Shown: positions 13,954 to 22,070, counted from the stretch's first letter. The stretch: DNA of 29,882 nt from CAZWRN01 sp964636275 (GCA_964636275.1 CAZWRN010000017.1:1-29882), one strand, 5' to 3'. The notes: a model not told the origin generated them from the sequence alone. A program made the numbers and translations.

Positions 13954-15987
13954 TTATTTATATGCTTGTCCTCTTCGGCGAATATCAACAATTTTATAAT
14001 ATTTTCGGCCATTTTCATCAAGAGATAAACGTAACAACACTCTGGCTGTATCTTTAAATACGTTTACCCTTAATCGGGCATCAAAATCTTCACGCAACTC
14101 TTCAGCGACAATAGTTTTAAAATCACCGCCCCCTGAGGTATTAAAAGCTTCTATTTTTTTCTTAATTGCTTCTGCATTTCGTGCAGAATAATTTGAGGTA
14201 AGATCTGCCCAGATTCTTTCATCTGGAAATTGAATACAAGGTTTCTTCCTAACTGTAGGTTCTTTAATACTATTTGTCGTACTTTTTGCTTCTGTAAATT
14301 TTTCAGGACTACCTTTTTTTGCTTCGGCGCGCAATTTATAGACTTCATCTTCATACTTTTCCCGTTTTTCCTTAGGTAATAAAATATCTGGCTCATATTC
14401 AGGTTGATTTACAGGCTGCTTGGTTAAAGGTTTAACTTCAATTAGGAGTTTACGGGCTAGATTTATAATCCCTTGTCTCAAATTGCTGATTTCAGGATCA
14501 TCATTATCAGGATTATTTAGTATACTCCAGTCGAAAGAACCTTTATTGGTATTAAAATCGATGTTTAAGTACTTGATTTGATCTGCAGAATCATCTGAAT
14601 CTTTATAACCCAGTCTAAATGAAAAAATTCGAGCATCAGTCATATTAAAGGTAAAAGTCAATATATTAGGAGGACTAAAACCTGCATCTTCTACTAATAA
14701 TGGATCTAAATTAAATTGTCTTGGCAGCTTTTTTTCAAATCGAAGATCAGAAGCTATTTGTTTTAGTTCTTTGATCGAAACTTGATCTTGAGTTCCAACA
14801 GCTTGCATCGGTTCGTAAAAAGATTTTACCTCCTCCAAAGTCAGACTAAGAAATAGATCAGGATTACTTGCAACAGTTTGTTCAAATTTGCTAGCAGTAT
14901 CCAAACAAATTGGTGAATCATTTGATTCACCACATACCACTAATCTACGGTAAAGCGCTATTTCATCAGCAGGGTAATCAATTCCACAAATTGCAACAAA
15001 AGGATCCAACAAATCTGGATGATAACCCAACATCGAGTTAAATATTTCCACAGTTTGGATGTGATCAGGTTTTTGATGATTGAGTAAAGTGTAATTTATT
15101 ATCTGTTTTTTTCGGGCGATATCACCTACGAAACGGTTTACCGTCTGTAACAGAGTCCGATCATTTGGAGACTTAGGTGTCATTTTAAATGTTTTATTGG
15201 ATATTTGGTCATTTGCATAAAGCACAGATAATATCATGTCGTGGATACCAAATCTGGAATCAGAGGGATACTCAGAACTGTACTTATTGCCATGAACCGG
15301 ATGATAAGTAATATCAAGTCCTGAATAGCCCAAAAGCAATGGAAGTGTCAATAGCTCCAGGGATTCTATTCCAGATATTTGTCTTTCATTTTTACCAAAG
15401 GCATCCAAAAAAGAATTATTTCCAAATGGAATTAAAAAACCGGAACCCATATAGTATTTTAAAAAATCATATACTTCATCAACTTCTGATTTATTTGGTC
15501 CATCATATAACGTTTGGAGTCGACGCATGACGTCTATTAAATAAAATTCGCAGCCTGTACGAATTAATTCATAATTAGATTTTTCCGCATGTGTCTGTGT
15601 CTCAGTATTTGTATCTTCTAGATTTTGATTATAAGCCGTCCGAACGCCTAAAAAATATACCATATCATCCATGCGAGGTAACATTTTCTTCAAATTGCCA
15701 AAAGAGACAGACTCAAGAGTCTCTTGAATGCGGGTAGTAGCGTCCTTTCGACGTTGTTCAACTTCGTTTCTTTCACCTGTGCCGTATTCGGGATCATTTA
15801 GTCTTTGATAAGAACCAACTTTTGGTATCACTTTGTCAGGAGGCAGAATTCCGCGATCAATCATAAAGGCGGGAGGATTGTCCAAATCTATATCAGGATG
15901 CTTTTTATAATATTTAGCTGCATCTAAATATCGACGTAAAGTCGAACCAGGTGCAACTTGGGGTTCTTTATCAGGTAAAATAGCCAT
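13954..15987 (-). CDS. Large protein of unknown function, possible C-terminal RelE/ParE-like domain
   Basis: 677 residues from the ATG at 15987; twelve more codons upstream are open but the promoter sits inside them. No signal peptide or membrane segment. The first 500 residues are helical, charged and unrecognised. A low-complexity, Lys/Glu/Pro-rich linker (about 510-590) leads to a final 85 residues. These end RVLLRLSLDENGRKYYKIV followed by DIRRRGQAYK, resembling the strand order and terminal basic His/Arg-Arg-x-x-x-Tyr pattern of RelE/ParE-type mRNase or gyrase toxins. That resemblance is inference from pattern only. No small antitoxin gene is adjacent, so if related it is more likely a domain within a larger protein than a classical toxin. 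Confidence 0.65.
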   Translation of the reverse strand: MAILPDKEPQVAPGSTLRRYLDAAKYYKKHPDIDLDNPPAFMIDRGILPPDKVIPKVGSYQRLNDPEYGTGERNEVEQRRKDATTRIQETLESVSFGNLKKMLPRMDDMVYFLGVRTAYNQNLEDTNTETQTHAEKSNYELIRTGCEFYLIDVMRRLQTLYDGPNKSEVDEVYDFLKYYMGSGFLIPFGNNSFLDAFGKNERQISGIESLELLTLPLLLGYSGLDITYHPVHGNKYSSEYPSDSRFGIHDMILSVLYANDQISNKTFKMTPKSPNDRTLLQTVNRFVGDIARKKQIINYTLLNHQKPDHIQTVEIFNSMLGYHPDLLDPFVAICGIDYPADEIALYRRLVVCGESNDSPICLDTASKFEQTVASNPDLFLSLTLEEVKSFYEPMQAVGTQDQVSIKELKQIASDLRFEKKLPRQFNLDPLLVEDAGFSPPNILTFTFNMTDARIFSFRLGYKDSDDSADQIKYLNIDFNTNKGSFDWSILNNPDNDDPEISNLRQGIINLARKLLIEVKPLTKQPVNQPEYEPDILLPKEKREKYEDEVYKLRAEAKKGSPEKFTEAKSTTNSIKEPTVRKKPCIQFPDERIWADLTSNYSARNAEAIKKKIEAFNTSGGGDFKTIVAEELREDFDARLRVNVFKDTARVLLRLSLDENGRKYYKIVDIRRRGQAYK

Positions 15988-15994
15988 TAGGCAA

Positions 15995-16023
15995 ATTATA
16001 TAAAAAAAGACCTTAATTATCAA
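15995..16023 (-). promoter_or_regulatory. Promoter of the 677-residue unknown gene; decides its start
   Basis: Minus strand: TTGATA (16018-16023), 17 bases, perfect TATAAT (15995-16000), seven bases before the ATG at 15987. Confidence 0.7.
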
Positions 16024-16038
16024 CTATAGGATACTGGT

Positions 16039-17313
16039 TTAGGTTAAATTTCTCCACCAGAGTTGCAGACGGTAAAGAAGTGAGGGATCGGTTGGTTTGA
16101 GGGTAAAGTTTTGCCTGGTGGTACTACCAAGGTCACCCCTGGCGATATGAGCAGACTGGGTAGCAAACTTGTCGCTTTCAATAATCAGATCCATTTCACG
16201 AATCGGAAATTTCAGGGAATAGAATCCATTTTCATCAGTTAAAACCTGATTGCCATCACTCGTTTTCACTTTGACTCCTGATAAGGGTTTATCCAGCTCA
16301 TCAGCAATCCGGCCAGACACAATTTGCGGAGTAAAGTATTCTTTCAGGACACTGTAGACTTCACGAGGAGTACCATCCGTTTCAACTATGGCCGTAGTGC
16401 CGTGAGATAATACCCAGTAATTGATACCAACTACACTGTCTTTTTTACTATACAACGATTCTAAAATACTTCGCACAAATTGGGCTTGTTGAGATTCATT
16501 CATAGCCCCATTCATATCCGGGATCGGTGCTCCAAACTCGCTGACCAGCGTTTTAGTTTGCGATGAGTCAAAATAGTCTATATAATCACTCATCCCTTTT
16601 GGATCTGGCACATAGTGGTCGATTTGTACTTGGTGACCCAATTGTTTCAAACTTTCCAAGTCCAAGACCTCTTTGGCTCTGCCGCCAATAATAGATTGCC
16701 TGACATCGACTTTGACACTGATTTTTTGGAAAGCCGCCTGAGCAGCTTGCTGCTGTTTGATGACAAATTCCCGGTACATCGCATCTTTGGCTGGTTGGGG
16801 CCAAAAGCCGGCATTTTCACACTCCGGACAGGGATCAAAAATATCTCCACTTTGAAAAAGCTCGGCATTTTCTTCTATAAACTTGACTGTTTTAGCAATA
16901 TGTTGCTCTGGTGAGAGATTTTTAGGATATTCAAACCACCCTTCCCACTCAGACCAGTTACCACGAAAATAGACCTTTAGATCCTGTTCTCTGGCTGCTT
17001 TCACCCACCGTTTTAAATAAGGTAAAAATTCATCATCATAAGGAGTGCCAATAGATACATAGTTTGCCCCGGTATCTTTGATCAGTTTGATTTGTTGGAC
17101 TATGGTTTTATCAAACTCGGGATGATTGAGTTCCTGTCTGGCTTTATCCCGGGATAGTTTCATCGTATCGATCGAGCAAACTTCCCACAAACACTCTGTC
17201 CGCCGGGGTTGCGGATTGATTAGTTCCTGAGACTGAGCCAGCAAAGGGGTTTTTAGCAGCTGCACTAAAAAACCACTCAAAAAAACAATTAAAAAAAATT
17301 TTAAATACTGCAT
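16039..17313 (-). CDS. Secreted glycoside-hydrolase-like TIM-barrel protein with CarboxypepD_reg-like domain
   Basis: 424 residues from the ATG at 17313. Residues 4-26 are a signal peptide or N-terminal anchor. The central part (about 45-330) has TIM-barrel strand ends: NYVSIGTPYDDEF, LKVYFRGNWSEWEGWF, DIFDPCPECENAGFW and KTLVSEFGAP. Glu164 or Glu166 (PECEN) and Glu259 (SEFGAP) are placed like the acid/base and nucleophile of clan GH-A (GH5-type) enzymes. A C-terminal beta-sandwich (about 331-405: VSGRIADELDKPLSGVKV, LTDENGFYSLKF) is a carboxypeptidase-regulatory-like domain, often used for surface binding. A hydrophobic/aromatic end (LLYRLQLWWRN) follows. Substrate unknown. Alternative starts are GTG 17316 or TTG 17322; the latter overlaps the -10. 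Confidence 0.78.
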   Translation of the reverse strand: MQYLKFFLIVFLSGFLVQLLKTPLLAQSQELINPQPRRTECLWEVCSIDTMKLSRDKARQELNHPEFDKTIVQQIKLIKDTGANYVSIGTPYDDEFLPYLKRWVKAAREQDLKVYFRGNWSEWEGWFEYPKNLSPEQHIAKTVKFIEENAELFQSGDIFDPCPECENAGFWPQPAKDAMYREFVIKQQQAAQAAFQKISVKVDVRQSIIGGRAKEVLDLESLKQLGHQVQIDHYVPDPKGMSDYIDYFDSSQTKTLVSEFGAPIPDMNGAMNESQQAQFVRSILESLYSKKDSVVGINYWVLSHGTTAIVETDGTPREVYSVLKEYFTPQIVSGRIADELDKPLSGVKVKTSDGNQVLTDENGFYSLKFPIREMDLIIESDKFATQSAHIARGDLGSTTRQNFTLKPTDPSLLYRLQLWWRNLT

Positions 17314-17321
17314 CACTGGCA

Positions 17322-17327
17322 ATTATA
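17322..17327 (-). promoter_or_regulatory. -10 box of the glycoside-hydrolase-like gene
   Basis: Perfect TATAAT on the minus strand, eight bases before the ATG at 17313 (five before an in-frame GTG). -35 not evident. Confidence 0.5.
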
Positions 17328-17382
17328 TCAACTAAAAGATGAGAGGAATGTAAACATTGTAACGCTTAATAGTGAATGCCAT

Positions 17383-17402
17383 ATCCCGGCGAAAGCCGGG
17401 AT
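17383..17402. repeat. Hairpin of the ATCCCG family (8-bp stem, GAAA loop)
   Basis: ATCCCGGC-GAAA-GCCGGGAT is a perfect palindrome with a GNRA-type loop. Its stem shares ATCCCG/CGGGAT with the hairpins at 17463 and 9655, suggesting one dispersed REP-like family. It lies in the 249-base gap between the Fic and hydrolase-like genes, where I see no gene. Confidence 0.7.
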
Positions 17403-17462
17403 CCATAACCATAATCTTCCAAATAGATGGTTATTTTGGCTAATTAAGTTCCTGTCTTATAG

Positions 17463-17483
17463 ATCCCGTATCGAGTACGGGAT
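17463..17483. repeat. Second ATCCCG-family hairpin
   Basis: ATCCCGTA-TCGAG-TACGGGAT, 8-bp perfect stem and five-base loop. With the hairpin at 17383 it makes a doublet spanning 101 bp, close to the 118-bp spacing of the doublet at 9650. Confidence 0.7.
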
Positions 17484-17488
17484 ACGGG

Positions 17489-17510
17489 TTGCTTTTATTG
17501 AGCGGAGCGA
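17489..17510 (+). repeat. 22-bp direct repeat, copy A (downstream side of the Fic gene)
   Basis: Matches 18648-18669 at 20 of 22 positions in the same orientation (shared core GCTTTT, A or G, TTGAGCG). The two copies bracket the Fic gene. The following 50 bases (to 17561) contain further inverted pieces such as TCTCTC and CGCGAGAGA. Confidence 0.65.
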
Positions 17511-17562
17511 GATATCTCTCAACTTGTTTGAGGGCTGGGAATATCCCATTCGCGAGAGATTC

Positions 17563-18549
17563 TCAACCTTTTTTCTCGTAAAAGACCCCTTTGGTGGTGC
17601 CTCTTTTTCGGATTAAATTGGCATCCTGGAGCTTTTTTAAATCATAGCGAAGCGTTCGCGGGTTAATTGCCATAAAACGCCGGTGCAGTTGATCAAAACT
17701 GACTAAAGTCTGATCTTCAATTATTTTATAAATTTCAGCACGTCGGGGAAGGAGATAGTCTGTGACATCCAGCTGTTGTTTTTGCTGAATTTGCTCTTGA
17801 GCATCTTTCGCAGCGGAAGATAAACATTCCAACATAAATTCAACAAAGTCAGTCACATCTCTTTCGGGGGTTTCAAAGCCTTTATAATAACTGGTTCTTT
17901 GTTGATCCAATTTTTCTTCAATTGCCAAAAGCCCTTTCATATCATAGCCACCTTTTTTTAATACCGCTAGAAAAACAAGTCTGCCAACTCGGCCATTGCC
18001 ATCCAAAAAAGGATGAATTTTTTCAAAAATATAATGAGCCAACGCAGCTTTTATCGGTACAAATGATTCTTTCGAACTATTGGTATATACAAGCAATTTT
18101 TGTATCAACAAATTAATTTGTCTGGGAGGAGGGGGGAGGTAAATGGCAATGCCGGCACTGTTATATATCGCACTGTTATCTATTCGGAATTTACCCTGAT
18201 TTTGATTATCAATAATTCCTTTCATCACCATTGCATGGAGGGTTAAAAGATCTTTGGCAGTCAGATCTTTCAGTGGTCGCTCGGACAACCAATTGAGTGC
18301 TTTCAAAATATTGTAGATTTCTACCTGCCGTTGATCTTTTGAAGGGCGGCGAATCATCTCATCAAGTGTTAGGGTATTCCCTTCAATTCGAGCAGAGAAA
18401 AGAGAAGACTTGAGTGTTGATTGACGCCGGATATTTATTTCAATCTCAGGAGGAATAGACAGAGCATCAATCACCGCTTTGGCTGATTCGATCTGTGATA
18501 AAAGAGCCGAGATCTTAGGAGTCAGTACATATTTAGGAGGAATTAGCAT
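17563..18549 (-). CDS. Fic-domain protein (probable AMP-transferase) with N-terminal inhibitory motif and C-terminal winged helix
   Basis: 328 residues from the ATG at 18549. Fic enzymes move AMP (or other phosphate groups) onto target protein hydroxyls. The N-terminal region holds SARIEGN (52-58), the (S/T)xxxE(G/N) inhibitory motif whose Glu blocks ATP binding, so this is a self-inhibited class II Fic. The catalytic motif HPFLDGNGRVGR (179-190) matches HxFx(D/E)GNGRxxR in full, so activity is expected. A C-terminal winged helix (about 267-328; INPRTLRYDLKKLQDANLI is the recognition part) suggests DNA binding. It is a lone gene between repeat-rich gaps. Five tandem 10-mers over its promoter suggest self-repression. 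Upstream in-frame TTG 18558 is rejected because it lies in the -10/repeat area. Confidence 0.9.
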   Translation of the reverse strand: MLIPPKYVLTPKISALLSQIESAKAVIDALSIPPEIEINIRRQSTLKSSLFSARIEGNTLTLDEMIRRPSKDQRQVEIYNILKALNWLSERPLKDLTAKDLLTLHAMVMKGIIDNQNQGKFRIDNSAIYNSAGIAIYLPPPPRQINLLIQKLLVYTNSSKESFVPIKAALAHYIFEKIHPFLDGNGRVGRLVFLAVLKKGGYDMKGLLAIEEKLDQQRTSYYKGFETPERDVTDFVEFMLECLSSAAKDAQEQIQQKQQLDVTDYLLPRRAEIYKIIEDQTLVSFDQLHRRFMAINPRTLRYDLKKLQDANLIRKRGTTKGVFYEKKG

Positions 18550-18550
18550 G

Positions 18551-18600
18551 ATTACCAAATACTACCAGATATTTCCTAATATTGCCAAATATTACCAGAT
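18551..18600 (-). promoter_or_regulatory. Fic promoter/operator made of five tandem 10-bp repeats
   Basis: Plus-strand blocks ATTACCAAAT, ACTACCAGAT, ATTTCCTAAT, ATTGCCAAAT and ATTACCAGAT follow one another without gaps. On the minus strand a -35 TTGGCA (18583-18588), an 18-base spacer and a -10 TAGTAT (18559-18564) lie inside the array, nine bases before the ATG at 18549. A 10-bp period places every copy on the same helix face, as expected for cooperative binding by one protein, most simply the Fic protein's own winged helix. Confidence 0.75.
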
Positions 18601-18616
18601 CTTGCACTATTCCAGC

Positions 18617-18760
18617 TGAAAGATCCGAACTTCTTTGGGATATATATTTGCTTTTGTTGAGCGAAGCGACCCATCCACATCGTTTTACGAAGTGATACGG
18701 GTGGAAACATCTCTCGCGTATGCGAAGACTAGTCCCGGGAAGAAGTCCGGAGATCTTTCA
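18617..18760. repeat. 144-bp palindromic element upstream of the Fic gene
   Basis: Starts TGAAAGATCCGAACTTCTT and ends with the imperfect reverse complement (minus strand TGAAAGATCTCCGGACTTCTT), enclosing further short palindromes. It occupies part of the 414-base gap 18550-18963, which contains no supported gene: operator array, this element, a second palindromic element, then about 60 AT-rich bases. Confidence 0.6.
18648..18669 (+). repeat. 22-bp direct repeat, copy B (upstream side of the Fic gene)
   Basis: Partner of 17489-17510, two mismatches, same orientation, start-to-start distance 1159 bp with the whole Fic gene and operator between them. Confidence 0.65.
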
Positions 18761-18782
18761 CTACTTTCAGGATAAGCGAAGA

Positions 18783-18899
18783 TTGTCATCTCGACTGAAA
18801 TGGAGAGATCCCTTCACCGGGTTGAGGGATTCTCTTCGAGTCTGAGCAATAATGCTCATCCCTCAGAGTCGAATACCTCGACTTCGCTCGGAATGACAA
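18783..18899. repeat. 117-bp REP-like element with TTGTCAT/ATGACAA ends
   Basis: Ends with the same TGTCAT/ATGACA inverted termini as the 118-bp element at 9650 and is nearly the same length. An internal hairpin pairs TTCGAGTCTGAG with CTCAGAGTCGAA (one mismatch) around GAGCAATAATGCTC. The interior sequence differs from the 9650 element, so they are related in design more than in sequence. Confidence 0.6.
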
Positions 18900-18963
18900 A
18901 TGAAAAGAAGATTCAAGTACCCCATCTATATACTATTTGCTATATACAATATTTTTTCAATTA

Positions 18964-20475
18964 CTATCTTATCCGCTGATAAATACCAAATTTCTCGTAG
19001 TTATAAATCAGTTTATATTTATCCTTAAAAGTTGGGTGTTCATGGATCGCCCGATAGACTGAGTCTGGTGGGAAAGACAAAGCTGCAATATATTCAACAT
19101 ATTCTGGAGGTGCGACTGTAGATTCTTCCCAGTATTTCCTGGTCCCTTCATGAATATAATTTTTCATCGGGATCTGAGTTCTAGCGACGAAAGCATCATG
19201 TGATGCCAGACTGGTCAGTATCAGTCCCCCCTGGTAATGCTCCCGAAACCATCTTCCAGCTTCGACTGTATACATAGTCTGCTGTTTACCATATAGTCCA
19301 TCGGCCAATACGATTGGCAGTCCAGATGTCATAAACAAATAGCTTTGTCCCAAAAGCAATAATATCACCAGATAGCGCAGGTATTTATTAGCTGCAATGA
19401 TCCCCAAAAGCAGCGAGATAAAAGGCAGTGCCATCATGCCATAGCGGACATTAAACATCCCTGGGTTACTAGGTGCCTGAGGTACATTCATCGCTGATTG
19501 GCCGACATACAAAGCGATGGTATTAAAAATAATTGGTGAAAAAGCGGCCAACAGAGTGATCAAATATCGGCGTTGTTTGAGTAAAAAAGGCACTATTAAA
19601 ATACCGATTCCAGCACTCAGCAAAAGTATCATCCCATTGTTGTCGACCATCGACCAGAAAAAGTACAAACTAGCAATATAGATATCCCCTTCTGTTGGCA
19701 GCTGTCCGACACTTTTTAGTACTCGCTGCTGGGCATAGGCTGAAAAAGGTCCGGTGACAAAATAGAGTGGATCTCCAAAGATCATCCAGTTCCACAGCAC
19801 CCACATCCCGATACCAAAGCCGCCCATAAATAAAAACAAGATCAGGCTGCTCTCTGCTTCATGTCTACCCCGCCATTTCCAGATCCAAAGAGGCAAAAGT
19901 GCCGACAAAAACATAAACAAAAACCATCCATCATAGCGGATGAGGGTAGCTGCAGCCACAAAGACGCTAGAGATCAAAAGTTGTTGGACTTGCCAGTGTT
20001 CGACATACCGGGCCAGAAAATACACTGCCGCACAAAACATCGCAATCAAAAGCGGCTCTGTCATAGGAGTAGTCTGGATATACAAAAAATTGGGATTGAG
20101 CGCCATGATAGCCGCTCCGATGACACCGCCAACTACACTTTTAGTGATAGTAAAAACTGTTTTGTAGGTAAAATACACACTGACTATAAATGCCGCCATC
20201 GAGATAATACTGCCGGCAAATCCGGTATGCCACAGATCGTCATTGATAGCCAGAGGGATCATTAAAAGGTGGGGGAGCGGCAGCCAGACAGTACCGATCT
20301 GGGCGATACCTGGAGTCAGATTGTCGATCACCCGACGAGCAATGTTTAAATGCGAAGCAGCATCATTGTAGGTCAAAATAAAATTGTTGGTATAGCTAAA
20401 ATAAAGAGCAATGCAGGATAAAATGAATGTAACAAAAAGTAAAATTGGTGTTGTTATTCGATAGGCTAAAGTCAT
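18964..20475 (-). CDS. GT39/PMT-like multi-membrane glycosyltransferase, copy 2
   Basis: 503 residues, about 10-12 membrane helices. The first outer loop has YNDAASHLNIARRVIDN (36-52) with the acidic Asp38 expected to activate the acceptor in GT-C enzymes, followed by WLPLPHLLMIP (64-74). These features mark the ArnT/PMT-like GT-C superfamily, which moves a sugar from a polyprenyl-phosphate donor to a protein or lipid outside the membrane. The C-terminal domain contains KNYIHEGTRKYWEES, also present in the upstream gene's product as FIHEGTDKYWKES, so the two are paralogues. The start ATG overlaps the previous stop (TAATG), indicating coupled translation. It is the last gene of the glycan operon. 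Confidence 0.82.
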   Translation of the reverse strand: MTLAYRITTPILLFVTFILSCIALYFSYTNNFILTYNDAASHLNIARRVIDNLTPGIAQIGTVWLPLPHLLMIPLAINDDLWHTGFAGSIISMAAFIVSVYFTYKTVFTITKSVVGGVIGAAIMALNPNFLYIQTTPMTEPLLIAMFCAAVYFLARYVEHWQVQQLLISSVFVAAATLIRYDGWFLFMFLSALLPLWIWKWRGRHEAESSLILFLFMGGFGIGMWVLWNWMIFGDPLYFVTGPFSAYAQQRVLKSVGQLPTEGDIYIASLYFFWSMVDNNGMILLLSAGIGILIVPFLLKQRRYLITLLAAFSPIIFNTIALYVGQSAMNVPQAPSNPGMFNVRYGMMALPFISLLLGIIAANKYLRYLVILLLLGQSYLFMTSGLPIVLADGLYGKQQTMYTVEAGRWFREHYQGGLILTSLASHDAFVARTQIPMKNYIHEGTRKYWEESTVAPPEYVEYIAALSFPPDSVYRAIHEHPTFKDKYKLIYNYEKFGIYQRIR

Positions 20476-22052
20476 TATTTAATTTCAAAGTAAGGTTTCT
20501 CATTTTTCTTCCATACTTCCAGCTGTTTTTCTTTATAAACCATTTTATATTCCCGCTCTAAAATATCTCTTCGGTTCATATTGCGAGCTAAAGTATCCGA
20601 GTTATTTCCATAATCTATTACCACCCATTTAGCATAACGTGAGGGATTATCAAGAGACTCCTTCCAATATTTATCGGTACCTTCATGTATGAAACTGCTG
20701 TAATTAAAACCAGTTTGAAACATCTGATCTTCCATCGAACCGGCACTGATTAGTATTGGCCCACCATCATAATTTTGCTGCATCCATCCAGTGAAATCGC
20801 TATAAGGTTTATCAATAATCTTATCTGGTATTTTATAAATGGTAGTAAAGTCTTGGGTATAATATGTATGAAACTGAAACATCATAAGAAGAAAAAGAAA
20901 AATATTTAATACTCGAGGACGAAGTCGAAAAATAAAGGCGGATATAATAGCAACCCAAGGGAGAAGCAATAACCCATAGCGTATATTAAAACCAGTTCCC
21001 AAACTAGTATCGCCCGATAGAATATTTTCCAAACTTAAATTTGGTTGCACAATAGGAGTATTTCTCATTAAGGTCAAGACCATAAATAGAAAAATAGAAA
21101 GGGGAAGTAAGAGAGGCATAAAAAGCCAACTCTTTTTGATCCAACAATAAATAAGCATTAGGACAGTTCCAATGGCGGCAAAAATAGTCGGGATGATTCC
21201 AACCATCCAGACAAAAGAGGTAAAATACTGCCAAACTGCTGCCATAAAAGGCTTTGCTTGAGTAAAAGCTTTTTCCGCACCACCAGTAGCTTGTGGAGTT
21301 GCATAATATGTTCGCCAATAAAGTGGATCTCCAAAGATGACTGTCAAATAAAGTGTCCATAAAGCAAATCCTAAGCATGCTACCATCGCATACAGCCAGA
21401 TATTGCTTTCAGCGTTGTGGTATTTACGATCCGCCAAATAAGAATAAACAAATACCATTCCCAATGAAGGGATTAACACAGCTAAACCCTCATAGCGGAT
21501 TAAAGTCATAGCAGATACCGAGATAGCAGCTAGGATCAGATGTGATTGTTTTTTGGTCATAAACCATAGTAGGAAAAAGTAAATTGATGCAGCCAATGAA
21601 GTCATAAAAATCGATTCTGACATCGCCGTTGTTTGCAAATAGAGAATATTTATATTTAATGCAAATATTCCAAGACTGCAAAGGGATCCTATGACTGAGT
21701 GGGTGATAAGCTTGGCTGATTTATAGATAAATAGCCCAGCTAAAACAAACATAGAGCCTGACATTAGATATCCAGCAATACCGGTATGCCACAAATAATT
21801 ATTCCAAATAAAAGGCAGCATCAGAAGCTGAGGTAAGGGAAGCCATACATTGCCAACTTGAGTTAGCCCCGGGGTAATATTATCGACAACTTTGCGAGCA
21901 ATATTTAGTCGAGAGATTGCATCAGCGTACGGTAAATTCTTGTGATTATTTGAGAAATAGAATACAAAGGACGAGATACTAACAAAAATCAACATAATCA
22001 AAATTAGTTTAAGTTCATTTTTATGTAGTAATTCTTGGAATTTATATTTCAT
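20475..22052 (-). CDS. GT39/PMT-like multi-membrane glycosyltransferase, copy 1
   Basis: 525 residues with the same plan as the next gene: N-terminal helix, outer loop YADAISRLNIARKVVDN (42-58) with Asp44, WLPLPQLLMLP (70-80), about ten more helices, and a C-terminal extracytoplasmic part with FIHEGTDKYWKES. The usual loop His (SHLN in the paralogue) is Arg here, hinting at a different donor or acceptor. Likely role: transfer of a polyprenyl-linked sugar onto a surface glycan, lipid or protein. No Shine-Dalgarno sequence is visible; an 18-base spacer separates it from the preceding GT4 gene. Confidence 0.82.
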   Translation of the reverse strand: MKYKFQELLHKNELKLILIMLIFVSISSFVFYFSNNHKNLPYADAISRLNIARKVVDNITPGLTQVGNVWLPLPQLLMLPFIWNNYLWHTGIAGYLMSGSMFVLAGLFIYKSAKLITHSVIGSLCSLGIFALNINILYLQTTAMSESIFMTSLAASIYFFLLWFMTKKQSHLILAAISVSAMTLIRYEGLAVLIPSLGMVFVYSYLADRKYHNAESNIWLYAMVACLGFALWTLYLTVIFGDPLYWRTYYATPQATGGAEKAFTQAKPFMAAVWQYFTSFVWMVGIIPTIFAAIGTVLMLIYCWIKKSWLFMPLLLPLSIFLFMVLTLMRNTPIVQPNLSLENILSGDTSLGTGFNIRYGLLLLPWVAIISAFIFRLRPRVLNIFLFLLMMFQFHTYYTQDFTTIYKIPDKIIDKPYSDFTGWMQQNYDGGPILISAGSMEDQMFQTGFNYSSFIHEGTDKYWKESLDNPSRYAKWVVIDYGNNSDTLARNMNRRDILEREYKMVYKEKQLEVWKKNEKPYFEIK

Positions 22053-22070
22053 GTTAATTAAATATACTTT

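Noticed and set aside
15988..16023. Longer start for the 677-residue unknown protein
   Set aside because: The extra 12 codons contain the TTGATA/TATAAT promoter, so they would not be transcribed.
18551..18600. CRISPR-like array
   Set aside because: The repeats are 10 bp with no spacers between them and lie on a promoter; there are no cas genes.
19861..20265. Open frame of 134 codons on the plus strand inside the GT39-like gene
   Set aside because: Antisense shadow of a convincing membrane protein; the translation is Lys/His/Arg-rich without structure.
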